Numbered from the stretch's first letter, positions 11,720 through 23,249 are shown. The stretch: DNA of 64,000 bases from Cristatella mucedo (GCA_009760855.2 WPIO01000098.1:1507430-1571429), one strand, 5' to 3'. A program made the numbers and translations. Notes: generated from the letters alone by a model not told the origin.

Positions 11720-11905
11720 TTGAGAAGTGTCTAGTTTATCCGTGCCGTTAACAATATAATTGATTTCCTCTCTGGTTGTTGCATCGTCGGAAAAAGCATA
11801 TGATACCTTTGAGATAAACTTTGCATATACTTGTAGTGCTGCTGTTCTGTGTTTGTCTATTTAGGCAAGGACGCCATACATTGATAGCAAAATTGTAATT
11901 ACTGC
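11720..11905 (-). pseudogene. Tail of a frame converging on integrase relic 1
   Basis: Just beyond the integrase end, the minus strand shows a short frame ending near 11727 that contains AFSDDATTREEINYIVNG. A comparable frame end lies opposite the integrase relic at 27520-27700 (there with KVITKEEFDHIIMEG). The shared position and resemblance suggest a neighbouring gene of the same virus-like element. Its function is unknown. Confidence 0.4.
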
Positions 11906-12519
11906 TGCACGTGCAGGAACAATGTTAGATCGGTCTGGGACTGATGGGATGTAAGTGCCGGAAGTCATTACTCTAGCGACATGACGATGTTTCCAAATTT
12001 GTGTGCATATCTTTGTTAAACTCAGTAGGCACTGACTTACGTTGCTGTTGTATTGAATGACTTCTTCATACCTTTGATTGACATAGTTTCTCATCTTTCT
12101 ATTTTACCGTCGTTTTTATTTCTGCCTGTGGCGTTGCTACGCTACCGGCGTTAGTCGGGCGGTACCGGGCAGACGATATTCAAATGAACATGCACACGTG
12201 ACTTGAACAAAATGGTGATGGCTTCGGCAAGATCGCCCTACTTATCCAGGCCCACTAACCTCATACACGTACCTTAACCACTCTCTTAAGCCCTACAGTG
12301 GTCACAGTCCACAAAAAGAAGACGCAGTATGCTTGGCTTGGGAAGATTGATGATGATTGGTAAGATTTTAACTGCCTACTCGCGTCGTACTACGCGAAAT
12401 AGGTTCTCATTGATCTGTCTCGGCAATAGTGACTCGGCGAATGGTCACCATCGAGGCATCGACCATTAGCGTCGTATTTGAGTGATAGGTTCTGATGGAA
12501 AAATAACTATTTTCAGCCC

Positions 12520-13020
12520 ATTCATTTGCTATCTTCAGCCGATTCCTCATCTCTCGCTCTCTCGAGAAGTTTCCAGCATCCTGCCATTAAAGTTACAGTA
12601 CTATGGATTCGAAGCATCGTAGAATGAATAATTTTACGCCCCTTTCCACATTTTAATGTTCGCCATTTCAGCGTGTGGTTCAGAAATTGACATTCCGACT
12701 TCGGCACTGGGCTCAGACACAACTCCGGCAACAGATCTTGGCACTGAACTGAATTATATTTTGTCGCTTAACACGATTGACTCACTAATAAACGAACCTA
12801 GTTGAGTTACCGACTCAAGCATAGCCATTAACTCAACGTTCAATTAAAAACATAATTTCATGTCTGGAATCGAAATAGCATAATACCTAACATCAAAAGA
12901 GTCATTGGAAGCACTATCGCTATCGAACGCGTACGACTAGGTTAGCTGGGGGAAGCCAGGAGCTGCAGCTCCACATTTGTGCGTTGAGACGCAGGCTTCG
13001 ATCACGTGATATAGTTATCC
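12520..13020 (-). pseudogene. Decayed copy of the 141-codon frame found upstream of copy B
   Basis: The minus strand matches 29152-29577 in order (ISIPDM, VELM, ML(E/D)SVT, PRSVAGV, ISEP) but has stops and changes. The match shows that the segmental duplication includes about 0.9 kb upstream of each MYPT start exon. Copy A's version cannot make the full peptide. Confidence 0.6.
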
Positions 13021-13441
13021 AATAGTGTTACGAGACGACTCCGTCTAACTGCAGTGGGGCTTAACTTCCGTCCAGCCCGCGCCTGCCACGAATTGTTTTC
13101 CGCACTTTCCGACGAAACGACCTTGCGAGCGAGCAGACTTATGAGCGAGTAGGGAATTTTTGTCGTAAAGGGTCAAAACACTTCCTCAGGAAAGATCAAC
13201 ATAGTTTCGTGCAGGGACCCTTAATTGTTTTACGGAATGCAACCATCAAGCTGTCTGCCAGCCGTTGGAAACTGTCGCTCGGATTTTCTAGGCAAGTGTT
13301 GCACCAACACTGCAGATGGCTTGCCAAAAACCATTGTCTTACGCAGACGTTGCGTCGGCTTCCTTGTTCTCGTCACGCGATTAAGTGACGACAGACGAGT
13401 CTTCGTCCATTCGACGAATTGCGATAGTTCGACGCGGATCG
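13021..13441 (+). promoter_or_regulatory. Presumed 5' flank of MYPT copy A
   Basis: This stretch is co-linear with 29.58-30.02 kb upstream of copy B, including GTGATAT, the TTGTCGTAAAGGGT block and the GTGCAGG(G)ACCCT block. No clear TATA box is seen. Promoter function is inferred only from position and from conservation between the duplicates. Confidence 0.35.
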
Positions 13442-13603
13442 ATGGCTGAGAAAAGAAAAGAAGCAAAGAGGGTGCGGTTCGAGCCCGGCATCGTTTTAAT
13501 GGCCGCCTGCTCGGCCGGCGATAACGAAGATGTTCGCGTCCTGTTGGAAGCTGGGGGAAACCCTAACACCGCCAATGTGGATGGATTGACGCCGCTCCAT
13601 CAG
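13442..13603 (+). CDS. PPP1R12A: MYPT-like copy A, exon 1 (start, PP1 docking, first ankyrin)
   Basis: This is the start exon of a myosin phosphatase targeting subunit homologue, which tethers protein phosphatase 1 to substrates such as myosin. It encodes 54 residues from ATG at 13442. RVRF at residues 10-13 fits the PP1-docking RVxF motif. Then come AACSAGDNEDV and NTANVDGLTPLHQ, closely like the first ankyrin repeat of vertebrate MYPT1. The exon ends CAG|GTACCA in phase 0. Compared with copy B it lacks about 30 residues before RVRF, the region equivalent to the MyPhoNE motif. An upstream in-frame ATG at 13385 exists, but the start at 13442 matches copy B (MAE...). Family certain, activity unknown. 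Confidence 0.88.
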
Positions 13604-14654
13604 GTACCAATTTTTGGGGGCGGCTGCATTTTCGCTGCTGGTCAAGTTCTTTTGGCGCTCCCCCCGTTCTTCGGCATTCTTGTAGCAGCGATTACGCCTC
13701 CGCGATAGAGTCTGTGTGCGGGAGCGCGAGCGTTTTCGTCTGAATGCATATATCCTGTGAACTTGTATTCAGCCCTCGTGCCACTGTTTAAGACGCGACG
13801 TCACAAACCGCCTCTGCCGTCGCCTTGCTGAGCGGTTTAGTGTCCGATAGCTCAACTTTCTCTAGTGCTTCGCTCTGCCGTTCTCGTAGCCAACTGTGTG
13901 CAGTTGCAGGCATCTTTGAGCCCTCTTAGCGCTGGCGACGCGATCGGCCGTCTGTTTGAGGCCAGTACCTTTTTAATGCATAGCTGTACCTGGCTGCCTA
14001 TAGCTTTAGTGCATCGCTGTACATCCCTTCGTGGCCGCTCGAGTTGATACTCGAAGGTCACAAGATACATCGATGCGGTACTCGATTTGCAAGGAGAGCC
14101 TGCCGACGAAATCTCCTCCACCTGTACATCCATTAAAGGCAGCCAATCAGCCGGCCAGCTTGCCTGCAGCACAGTGGCCATGGCCAGTGTAGAGGTTAGT
14201 GCTAGTGGCACAGTGAGTTGATGGCTGGCTGGGGGGGGGGGGCTTCATCGATATAGCTACCTTATCTGTACCGGGTTAGCAAATACGGCATGCATATGAG
14301 ACCATAAGGTTTTTTTAGACAATAGTGTCACGGTTGAATTACTAGGGCATATATATGACCGGTATTGTTGTAGCACTGTGATTGGACTTGTCAATGGGGG
14401 TTTGTAATATTGAGTGCTGGCATTTCATTCTCCAAGTCGCGGTATCTAGCTGCTGGACAGGCCGGGCATGGCCGGACTGTTTCCAGCTCGACTCAGCGCC
14501 TGTGCATGCGACTGGTGGCAATTTCTCTGCATTTTCAGTGTACCAGAGCTTATGCTGCTGCTAGCCCACAGTGGTAACTGACCTCATGCTCTGCCTCTTT
14601 CTTTGTCTCTCCCTCTCTCTCTCCCTCTGTCTCTCCTTTTCTATCACTCTCTAT

Positions 14655-14689
<35 letters not shown>

Positions 14690-15819
14690 GCTCTGTATCT
14701 CTGTCTACCTCTCTCCCTCTTCCTTTCTTCCCCTCTTTGAATTATTCGTTTCGTAATCCTGACTTCGGTAGCATGCCTCCACTGGGTAGTGAAGCCTGCC
14801 TGCACGGGGCAGTATGAGGTGGGAGGCAACCTTGCATGAAGCAGGCAGGCTGCTCCTTGAACACTTCTCTGTCCCCCCCCAATTGAACAGCACAGCTGCC
14901 TGCAAGGTCGATGGTCTGTATGTTTAATAGCTGGAATTGCTGAATTGAATTTCGGAAATGCTGACTGTGCCACCCTGTAGTATCTAGAGTGCATATCGGT
15001 TGCACAATATTAGCAGCTGGTTATTGAATAGTTCGATAAAGCAAAGTCGTGTCTTCTGTTCAAAAGCTTGCTAGCACTTGTGGGAAGAGGCAAAGTGGCT
15101 TTAAAACTACCAAAAGGCTGCACTTGTATTTGAGAACTTGGTTAGTGCCACGCCAATTGAGGCCAATCTGCTCCGAGCCTAGTTTTGCTGCTGCCGCCGT
15201 TGGGCTATTCGAGCCATCCCAGATGGTAGCACTGGTACCAATCTGGCAGGGCATTAACTGGTGAGCTGACCCATCCCGTCTGGCTATAACCGATAGGCAT
15301 GGCATCATTTTGGCTGTTCAGAAATAGCATATCAGGTTGCAGCCTGTAATAGTGCCTACAGCATGCTAGCTGACTCTTCTCCCATCCAGTGCCAACTGAT
15401 TCAAGGATAAATGATTGGGTGACGTTCAGCCTGTTAAGTGTGCAGCATGTCGGGCAGTCCTACTTCTAAAATAGCAGCCATTTTGATGCAGTGCTAAACC
15501 ACAAAGTTGGAATGTTTTTACCAACTCCACATGAACTTGTAAATACATTCCGGAGCAGACAAAGAGCAACCGAGGTGTAGTTACTGGATGCTTAAGTTGT
15601 TTCTTAGCAAATTGTCTATGGTCGGCTGATAGTTCGCTTATTGCGACCCCTAGTAGAAGGCAACTTTCACCTGTTGTACTATTGTGGCTGCATTGATACA
15701 TGACTCACATTGTGATAATGCCAAGCTCCACGTGCAATATTCTCATGCTGTTATTTATGGACAAAGTTTTCCGGCTGAGATGTTTTGCTCTCCATGGCAA
15801 TCATGTACTTGCCGTCTAG
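13604..15819 (+). other. Intron 1 of MYPT copy A
   Basis: Much of it (about 13.6-15.3 kb) is co-linear with copy B intron 1 at 30.3-30.7, 31.6-33.0 and 35.3-35.7 kb, the gaps in B being LINE insertions. It holds a G10 run near 14231 and a pyrimidine-rich (CT)n stretch at 14590-14740. The acceptor at its end reads CCGTCTAG. Confidence 0.6.
14584..14740. repeat. (CT)n-rich tract in copy A intron 1
   Basis: CTCTCTCC and pure CT runs, the longest at about 14655-14690. The same position in copy B holds the larger tract at 32580-32850. Confidence 0.9.
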
Positions 15820-15950
15820 GCATGCATTGATGAAAACTTAGAGATGGTTAAGTTACTAATCGTCCATGGTGCCGATGTCAACGCACAAGACAATGAAGGC
15901 TGGACAGCCATTCATGCTTCGGCATCATGTGGCTACAAGGATATTACCAG
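15820..15950 (+). CDS. PPP1R12A: MYPT-like copy A, exon 2 (ankyrin repeat)
   Basis: The exon reads ACIDENLEMVKLLIVHGADV, then DNEGWTAIHASASCGYKDIT, a near copy of the second MYPT ankyrin repeat (family pattern ACIDxNxxMVxxLxxxGAxx...DNEGWxxLHAxASCGY). An AG acceptor precedes it and AG|GTAGCT follows. It joins exon 1 in phase 0 and leaves in phase 2. Ankyrin repeats of this family bind PP1 and substrates. Copy B lacks this exon; copy C keeps its last part, on the other strand, at 44120-44178. Confidence 0.9.
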
Positions 15951-16007
15951 GTAGCTGTGATTGCTGCTTTTGAATCTCCCTTGCTGTATAACTATATTTG
16001 TTTGTGT

Positions 16008-16010
16008 GCG

Positions 16011-16056
<46 letters not shown>
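16008..16056. repeat. (GT)n microsatellite
   Basis: About 40 bases of GT repeats, directly followed by a LINE-A 3' end. Confidence 0.95.
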
Positions 16057-16057
<1 letters not shown>

Positions 16058-16370
16058 CCTTCGGTAACTCCGTAAATTGATAAACATTATGTGGACGTTA
16101 CGAAGGAGAGTGTCGTGTAGGGCACTCACAGCGTAAGCGGCTTTTGTATGCATTGGGTAGCCAACGCAACAAAGAGAAAATAGGAAGCATAGCAGAGTCA
16201 GAGGAGCAGTTGAGGTAGTGAGTAGCATAGAAGTAGCAGCTCAGGACCGCTGAAAGGAATAAGCCATAGTCGGCAGCAGGAGAGTAGTTTTCGTGGTGTA
16301 AGAATCGTGAAAGAGAGTTCCACAGTCTAGGACCTACAGACCTAAAGCTTCTGTCCCCAACGGTCTTCAA
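16058..16370 (-). mobile_element. LINE-A 3' fragment in copy A intron 2
   Basis: The minus strand reads GDRSFRSVGPRLWNSLSRFL and HYLNCSSDSAMLP, then the 3' tail ending at the GT tract. It inserted before copy C formed, because the inverted copy C carries the corresponding fragment at 43.84-44.07 kb. Confidence 0.8.
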
Positions 16371-17192
16371 GCAAATGCTTTACTCACGAATCTATCACAG
16401 AATTTCACCCAGCCTCATGTTGACCATGTCATTTCCATCGGCATTCTACTTTTCTCATGCTCGTGTTTTGGTTACTGTACCTGTCAGCACTAGTTTCTGC
16501 AGCTTGCCGCATGTATGACCCCTTCTCTTCCACGGTTTCTAGTAGCAGGGCCAGAGAGAACTCGGCATTTGAAAGAAGTCGAATAGAAAACTGTTAAAAC
16601 AGCAATTTGATTAAGGAAATAAGTCCTGAGGCCGTAACCGTTGCTGGCTCCAGCAGACTTAAGCTTAAACTAGTGGCATTACAGCAATTAGCCTAGTTCT
16701 TCCTAAGCGACGCCTGTCAATGAGATCGCATACCATTCGTGCCGAGGTAACAAGTGTCTTGAAACCTCATCGTGAGGAGCAAGACCTCCCAGTAGCCTAG
16801 TTAATTTGGTCATAGAGGCATGCTGACCGACTAGCTGGGACAAAGCGAACGTGCAGGGAGACATGCGGTTTGTAAGAGTTTGTGGATTACAGCTGAGAGT
16901 GGCTGTGTGGGTCGTCTTTAGTTGTCAGTGAGCGTTTGGAGCAAGCTGCTGCTGCTGCTTTTGAGGTGTATGTTTCCTGCCTGAACTGAAAGCTGAATTT
17001 TCATGATAAAATCCTTGGAGTGCACGTACAAACTCTTGGGCAAGCACACGTGCTCCAGCTTGTGCTTTGGCTTGTAAACTGGGGCCCACACCAGTCCACG
17101 CACAGGTCGCCAGGGTCCTGCTCAGCTGCTCTTGGCATTTGTTCTTTAGCCGACGTGCAAACAGTCGACATTTGCGGGCTCTCTGTTGTCAG

Positions 17193-17304
17193 GTATTTGA
17201 TTGACAGCGGGGCACAGCTGGATGTCACAAACTGTGACGGCGATCGACCGGTCGACATGGCTGACTCATCAGAAATCGAGTCGCTTATACAAAAGGCCAT
17301 GTTG
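17193..17304 (+). CDS. PPP1R12A: MYPT-like copy A, exon 3 (end of ankyrin repeat)
   Basis: The acceptor TTGTCAG joins phase 2 of exon 2, giving R-YLIDSGAQLDVTNCDGDRPV and then DMADSSEIESLIQKAML up to the donor TTG|GTAAGT. The pattern fits the third helix pair of the MYPT ankyrin domain (FLIxxGAxxxxxNxEGDTPLDIAE). It leaves in phase 0. In known MYPTs four to five more ankyrin repeats follow; I find none in this window, so the domain is short or the missing exons are lost or unrecognised. Three inverted relatives lie at 41825-43059. Confidence 0.88.
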
Positions 17305-18099
17305 GTAAGTCAGGCAGTCGAAAGACTGCCCTTAAGCTGTTATATCGTGCCAGAATCGAGCGAAGGTCAGCAGACAACCTGCCTGTTGAGGTACTGAGCA
17401 GGCACTGGCCGTTCACTCTCTTGCGACGGCTTGGTGTCCCTCGTTTTTCATCTTTTCCTGCTGTCCTGATCTGAACTAAATTGGTCGCGTTGTTGCTATA
17501 TTAAAGCAACATCCAGCCGTAGTTCCAAGTTCATCATCCTGTATGCCTGCCTGTAGTTGCTCAGATGACTGTATTGTGAAACCATTGTAAGAATATTAGC
17601 CAGAGCTCCATCTCTTGGCTGCCCACAGTCAGATAAGATAGCGATGCAGCCAATGCATTGTTGGCACAACTTGCCAGCTATGTTTAGGGAAAGGTTAGTG
17701 TCGTGACCCCTGGTTAGTGCAGTCGCAGTCTGGTCCAAGGCATGCATGACTGGGTAGGAAGAGGTAGCATATATTACGCTCTTAGCATATCGTTCGTAAA
17801 AGCTGTCGTGATTGGCTTGTCTGGGCAAAGTTGTAAAATTCTCGTCCACCTTCTTTCCCTATCGAGTTCCAGGCTACTTCCATACTTGTGTGTGTGTGAG
17901 GGCACCTCTATCCTGTCCTAAGTGTTGGCCCCAGCATGCTATGTGAGTGCGAATATGAGTGTAAGCATCGCTGATCATGCAGTGGCAGATAGTTAGCTCA
18001 ACTATAAGGGAATCATAGTATCAGAAAGCATATCCAGGGTGTATGGAAGTCCTACAGCATGTCATGTATTGCACTTCTGTCCATAAGTTCACAAAGTGG

Positions 18100-18365
18100 T
18101 ACACACCAAGTGGGTGTTGTGCAGGAGCGTTTTATATTGGGCACTTACAGCGTAAACGGCTTTCGGTATGTATTCGCTAGGTAACAGACTTTGTCTCACG
18201 AAATAAAAAGAAAGTGGGAAGCATTGATGAATCAGGAGAGCAGTTGCAGTTGTGAGTGGCATGTAAGTAGCAGCTCAGGGCCGCTGAATAGGATGAGCCG
18301 TAATCGGCAGCAGGAGTGTAGCCTTCGTGCCTAAGAATTGTGGAAGCTAGTTCCACAGTCCGGAG
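18100..18365 (-). mobile_element. LINE-A 3' fragment
   Basis: It shares the GGGCACTTACAGCGTAAACGGCTTTCGG block and GAGCAGTTG(C/A)(A/G)GT with other LINE-A ends, in the minus orientation. The inverted copy C has a matching piece near 40925-41070. Confidence 0.75.
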
Positions 18366-18479
18366 AAGGACCCACGGAAGTGAGTTTCCCTCTCTCTTGT
18401 TTTGTCACTAAAACTTAAGGCTACCCGGATAATTGACTCGGGCTTGTCCCCATTCATTTCTTTTCGAGTTCAGGTTCAG

Positions 18480-18533
18480 GAAAAGAAGCCGGCACAGCAA
18501 CAAGGAGCCGTCGAAATCACGGTTGAATATAAG
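18480..18533 (+). CDS. Candidate short exon of MYPT copy A
   Basis: Eighteen codons (EKKPAQQQGAVEITVEYK) lie between a good acceptor (GTTCAGGTTCAG) and donor (AAG|GTTAGT), phase 0 on both sides, so they fit between exon 3 and the coiled-coil exon without shifting frame. I do not recognise the peptide in MYPT. It could be a species-specific linker or a chance frame. Confidence 0.45.
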
Positions 18534-18629
18534 GTTAGTCGAAAGAAAAAGTTCTCTTCGGTCCATCTAAATTGCCAAGCTGGCTAAACACGCACTGCAC
18601 CTTGATATTGGCGTCCACACTCGTTAAGT

Positions 18630-19130
18630 AATGTAGTGTAATTGTAATGCATATCCGTCTGTAACTCCACAAAGTCAGAAAGACCACGTGGGTGTTACGC
18701 AGGATAGTTTTGTATAGCACACTCACAGCCTAATCGACTTTCGGTACGCATTCGGTAGCCAACAGACTTGGTCTCACGAAACAAAGAGAAAGTGGGAAGC
18801 ATAGCAGAGTCAGGAGAGCAGTTGAGGTAGTGACTAGCATAGAAGTAGCAGCTCAGGACCGCTGAAAAAGATGTGCCATAGTCGGCATTAAGAGAGTAAT
18901 TGTAGTTGTGTAAGAATTGTGGAAGCAAGTTCCCCAGTCTAGGACCTGCAGAGCTAAAGCTTCTGTGGCCAACTGTCTTTATGTGGAGAAATGGCACAGC
19001 TAATTCATTGTCCACAGAGGACCTCAGGGCACGAACAGGCTGAAACTGATGCAGCAGTTCAGCTAGGTACAAAGGAGCCGAGCTGTGGCAGGCCTTGTAG
19101 GTCAGGGTAAGATCTTTAGCTAGAGCCTGA
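18630..19130 (-). mobile_element. LINE-A 3' fragment, longest in copy A
   Basis: The minus strand reads YLAELLHQFQPVRALRS, SFSSAGPRLGN and ASHYLNCSPDSAMLP, then the tail with TTACATTACTTAA-like sequence. This is the same C-terminal region that follows the reverse transcriptase in the 57.8-59.4 kb element. Confidence 0.82.
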
Positions 19131-20145
19131 GGCGGCAGTGTAGGCTGTGTATGAATTCATGCTTGACGGTTCCTGCTGATAACAGTGCATTGGTGTACTG
19201 GCCGGCCTACCAGCTGGTTCTGAGCTCGGCTCCTGCTCGAGGGTGCGGTAGGCAAGTGCATGTTATGCTTCTGCTGCCTCAGGCAGCAGGCATCTGGAGA
19301 TCATCTTACACACTGGGCTGCGACTTGATACTGGCTTGTTAACTGCGACCTGCCTCTGCTGCTGCAAAGTCTGTCATATAGCAGTGGAAGCAGGTCTGCT
19401 GCAGCTGACTCAGTCCTGTAATCAGATGGCCGTGAACCCTCACCGTCCTGTTTCACTGAAGCCATCATGCACGGGCCATTTACTGCAGAGCCTCTGGCAT
19501 CGGTCTGCGAGTTCCCTTGGCTTGTTGTCGCCACCGTAGCACCCGGCTAACACCTGAAGCTGGCATTGATCGGCTTCAAACTCAGTATAACGTTTGGTGT
19601 GGCTGCATGCTTATTGTGTCAAATGCGATTCGAAGTGGTAGTTCCTACATGCCGGGAGAAGAGGAGCTCAACTCATCTTTGGGCACCTTCAAGTCAAAAA
19701 GTCAGTGTGGGCTCGACTACAATGACCTAGGCATGGCTGGTGCTGCTGCTGCCATTACATCATTTGTAATACCTGAAGTCGATCATTTCGAGGGGATTGA
19801 TCTGCTTCGAAGAGCTAAACTCAGGTTGCTGCAGTGCCACTTCATTGGGCTGCAGAAGGCTGGGGGCTGAAGGGAAGGGAAGCACATCACTTGCTTGCTG
19901 TGATAATCGTTGAGGCCGGAAGTGTGCACGAGTCGTTGGGACATGTGCTTTTAACTCCTGCCCTCCCAGTAATTATATGATCCGTGGGCGATGCAACCCT
20001 TCAGTAGCAAGTGATGCCTTTCGTTGCGTCCTTGTGTAAGTCCAGCTCGGCAGACTCTCTCAAACGGGATCACTGTGTTTCGCAGACCTGCATTCTGTGA
20101 CTGCTCGTATTTTCCTCCTTCTATGCTGTATGTGTATGTATGTTA

Positions 20146-20164
<19 letters not shown>

Positions 20165-20178
<14 letters not shown>

Positions 20179-20295
20179 CGATTCTTGCAGTGGACGATTC
20201 TTTATTGGCACTGCAAGCAGTGGTAATAGCAATAAAGGCTCTACTGTCGCTATAAACCAAGGCTGTTCAGTCAGCTAGGACTTTTATATTTAGTT
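20165..20295 (+). mobile_element. SINE-1 partial copy
   Basis: CGATTCTTTATTGGCACTGCAAGCAGTGGT and CCAAGGCTGTTCAGTCAGCTAGGA match the 3' half of the fuller SINE at 21095-21290. The tRNA-like head is missing here. Confidence 0.65.
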
Positions 20296-20840
20296 AAAGT
20301 GGGCCACCGTTCTCTCCCTACAAAGCGGTTCCCGAGTCGAAAAATAGTATCGGTTAAGAAAGCGATATATCCCGCTGCCACCGACCAGGCTGCTATTGCA
20401 GCTTGCTGCCTGTTGGAATTGGGTTTTTTGCACCGTCATCGCCTGTTCAAGAGGATCCATCGAAAATGTTTTTTAAACAAATGCTATTGAAGACAGGTTT
20501 CAGCTCGGTAGTTAATACCCAGGGTGGGCCTGACCAACTCGTTTTCATATGTGGCTCGCTTGGATTCCTGACTGCCTAAATGTGCTTATCCTTGAGAGTA
20601 GGGGTTTAGATGGGTGGTCGCCGGTTGACAAGTGCAGGTATTGCACACGAGTCACGTTGAGGCAGCAGCTGAGCGTGCTTGTATAGGCTGCCACAGTGTA
20701 TCTTTACTAGCTCTGCTTCACCGTGATGCCTGCTAGTTGCTGCCGACAGCAGATGCATCGTCGGTCTCCTATCAGAACAAATTGGCTTTCAGTTGCAATC
20801 GTTTGGCTCAGCATATAAAACGGTGAAATTAATGATAAAA
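20180..20840. repeat. Intronic direct duplication, unit 1
   Basis: This matches 21180-21840 in order and orientation, with shared blocks GTCTCT(C)CC...AAAGCGGTT, CAAGAGGATCCATCGAAAATG and CAGCAGATG(A/C)(G/A)TCGTCGGT. The unit length is about 1 kb from start to start. Point and small length differences show that it is not very recent. Confidence 0.75.
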
Positions 20841-20847
20841 TAAATTC

Positions 20848-20894
20848 AGTATGTATGTATGTTATGTATGTATGTGTATGTGTGTGTGTGTGTG
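20848..20894. repeat. (TATG)n(GT)n microsatellite
   Basis: GTATGTATGT and TGTGTGTG runs of about 45 bases; a similar tract lies at 20120-20178. Confidence 0.9.
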
Positions 20895-21094
20895 GTGCGT
20901 TTGCACTTGAAAAAGGTGGGAAGTAAGCCCAAATACACAGTAGCAATTTAGGAGATTTACCTGTGTCTATACCCCTTTGTTATATGGTGTCCATTCGAAG
21001 GCTTTCATTGTGTTCTTAGGTCTTACATTGTGCATTGGGGCAGGCGTTATCCGTCATGATCGGTCGTTCGCGCTCAGCGCACTTGGCTATAGTT

Positions 21095-21290
21095 TGGATT
21101 GTTGGTGTGCTGCGATGGCACACTAATTGAGGCGGTTGGTTTCTCGACCTCGGTGCCGAGGTTCTGGGTACGATTCCTGCAGTCTGCGATTCTTTATTGG
21201 CACTGCAAGCAGTGGTGATAGCCACAAACGCTCTTTTGTCGCTTTAAGCCAAGGCTGTTCAATCAGCTAGGATTTTTATATTTTGTTATT
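21095..21290 (+). mobile_element. SINE-1, tRNA-like head present
   Basis: A tRNA-like 5' part (GATGGCACACTAATTGAGGCGG as an A-box-like stretch, GGGTACGATTCCTG as B box) is followed by CTTTATTGGCACTGCAAGC and the tail GCTAGGATTTTTATATT. The layout fits a tRNA-derived SINE transcribed by RNA polymerase III. Other copies: 24965-25140, 50845-51012 and 52722-52890, all minus. Confidence 0.75.
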
Positions 21291-21840
21291 TTGGTGGCAC
21301 CGTTCTCTCTCCTCATAAAGCGGTTACCGAGTTGAAAGTTGGTATCGTTTCAGAAAGCGATCTATCTCGTTGCCACCGACGAAGCTGCTATTGCTGCTGG
21401 CTGCCTGTAGGAATGGTTTTGTTCAGTCCGATATCGTCTGTTCAAGAGGATCCATCGAAAATGTTGTTTATACAAATTCTATAGAAGACAGATTTCAGCT
21501 CGGTAGTAAATAAACACGGCATGGCCTGATCAACTGGTTAGCATTTTTGGCTTGTTTGCATTTCTGACTGCCTAGTTATTCTTGTCCTTGAGAGTAGGTG
21601 TCCAAATGGGTAGCGACTGATTAACAAGTGCAGGTATATCACACTAGTCACCAGGGGGAAGCTGCCGTCCGTCCTTGTATATGCTGCAGCATTTTTTCCT
21701 TACTAGCTCTGTTTCACCGTGCTGCCGGCCAGCAGTTGGTGACAGCAGATGAGTCGTCGGTATCCTTCCAGAACAAAGTTGCTTTCAGTTGCAATCGTTT
21801 GGCTCTGCATGATCAATGGCACATCTGGCTGTTCAGTGCC
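21180..21840. repeat. Intronic direct duplication, unit 2
   Basis: Second unit of the duplication described at 20180-20840. It includes the fuller SINE at its start, so the SINE was probably part of the duplicated segment. Confidence 0.75.
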
Positions 21841-23099
21841 TTACCATCTTACTTAGCTGCGGATTCGCCTAACGTTCGTTCGTTATCTGTTCACTTGACC
21901 TATTTTTGTCACGTGCTTTACTTGTATGTTTACTTAATTTTTGATTGTTTCTTGGCTCTATAGAAATTAAACCGACTCATATGTTGAAAAGAACGTCATT
22001 CCCACAGCAATTGTTGACTGCATCACTAATGGCATAAAAGCTGCAGCTGCAGTGGAAATTGGCTTCACTGCTAATGTGGACTAATTTGAACCTGGAAGCA
22101 AAACAAATGTGACTGCACAGCTAGGATGCTTTCATCGAGTGGCAGCAGCAAGATAGAGATCCCTCTTTTTGTAGAAATATATATTAGAAGTTGGTTCCGT
22201 TTTATGAAAGTGCCAGTTTGAAGCGATGGTGGTCAAGATTTCTTTGTCAGCAGTTTTCGTCTGTCCAGCTATTTTGCTGCTGTCCCTAGGATTGTAACCC
22301 GCGTTGGGGGGTGAGGGCACGTACAAAGTTTGCCAGGTTATTAACCTGTGTTGTGCCTACAATGTTGTACCTAATCAGGCAGGCCGAATGCTGTTTAAAC
22401 TCAACAGCACCCTCTAGGAACAACCAGTTAAACGCTAATTTACTAGCATGCCGTCGAGTCGTGTCTGAAAATGTGGATCTAGCCCTTTTCAGGTTCAGTC
22501 GATTGTCAACTGCAAATTAAAGGCAAAAGCAGCCGACATTAAAAAAATTCAAAACAGCAAAATCAAAACTGAAACAATCCACAAACAGCAGAGGTACTGC
22601 CTGGTTTTGTCCGAAGGAGCTTACTACTTCTGAGACCTTGCCTATATCAGTCAATGATTGTGGACAGGTTTCCCTACGGCATGCTGCAATAATAAGAATT
22701 TCAATAGTGCAGTAGAGCAGTATTAGTGACTTTCAATAGCAATGAAGACATTTCAATGGTGCCGAAGAACACTAAATCTCTTTCTGGGCACTCTTCCCGT
22801 GCTGCAAAGGAAGGCTATAAATTTCTGAGCACGTGCTCTTCAGCCTTGCTCAGTCTCCCAGCACAGCTCGGGAATCCCCAAGTTCGTGCTGTGTCCTTGC
22901 CTTGTTATAGCATTTTTGTGCCTAATCGGCCACTCGGCCGATTAGGCACCATTGGGCACTTTGCATTTTAGCTGGCTTGTTTTGATGCCCTGCACCATGC
23001 TTGCTGCCATGCCTGCAGGCTTGCTGCTGCTGCTCCTGCAGCTGCTGGGTCGTTGGTGTTGAGTGGCCGCTGACCAGAGTTCTGCCTGCCTCTTTGCAG

Positions 23100-23249
23100 C
23101 TCTATGAAGAAATTCACCTCGACAACGAGAGACTCAGAAAAAGCATGGTCAAGCTTGAGCAGAAGTTCGCCAGAGCTCGTGCTGAAATTGAAATGTCTGG
23201 AAGCCAGAGAAATGAAAACCGAGCCGCTGACTCGGGCCTGGAGAGAAGG
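23100..23249 (+). CDS. PPP1R12A: MYPT-like copy A, coiled-coil exon 1
   Basis: Fifty codons between TTTGCAG and AGG|GTGAGC, phase 0 at both ends. They start LYEEIHLDNERLRKSMVKLE and end GLERR. The family counterpart starts LYEQILAENEKLK, in the C-terminal coiled coil of MYPT1. Hydrophobic residues recur with heptad spacing (L7, L12, M16, L19 of the exon). In MYPT this region gives dimerisation and partner binding. The best duplicate is at 37037-37186. Confidence 0.88.

Larger units (their letters stand above)
19131..23099 (+). other. Rest of the intron before the copy A coiled-coil exon
   Basis: No further exon could be supported. The stretch holds (TATG)n/(GT)n tracts at 20120-20178 and 20848-20894, a direct duplication (20180-20840 against 21180-21840) and SINE copies. 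Its last part (22.3-23.1 kb) matches copy B at 36.25-37.03 and 38.46-38.83 kb. Copy B has lost everything equivalent to about 17.15-22.5 kb, so it lacks exons 3 and 4. Missing central MYPT exons could hide here if very diverged. Confidence 0.45.

Noticed and set aside
14220-14242. G10 run as a possible quadruplex or signal
   Set aside because: A single homopolymer run without the repeated G-tracts a quadruplex needs.
17496-17849. 117-codon minus-strand frame
   Set aside because: It lies in an intron of copy A, and the inverted copy at 41.3-41.65 kb has small length changes that would break it; no family motif.
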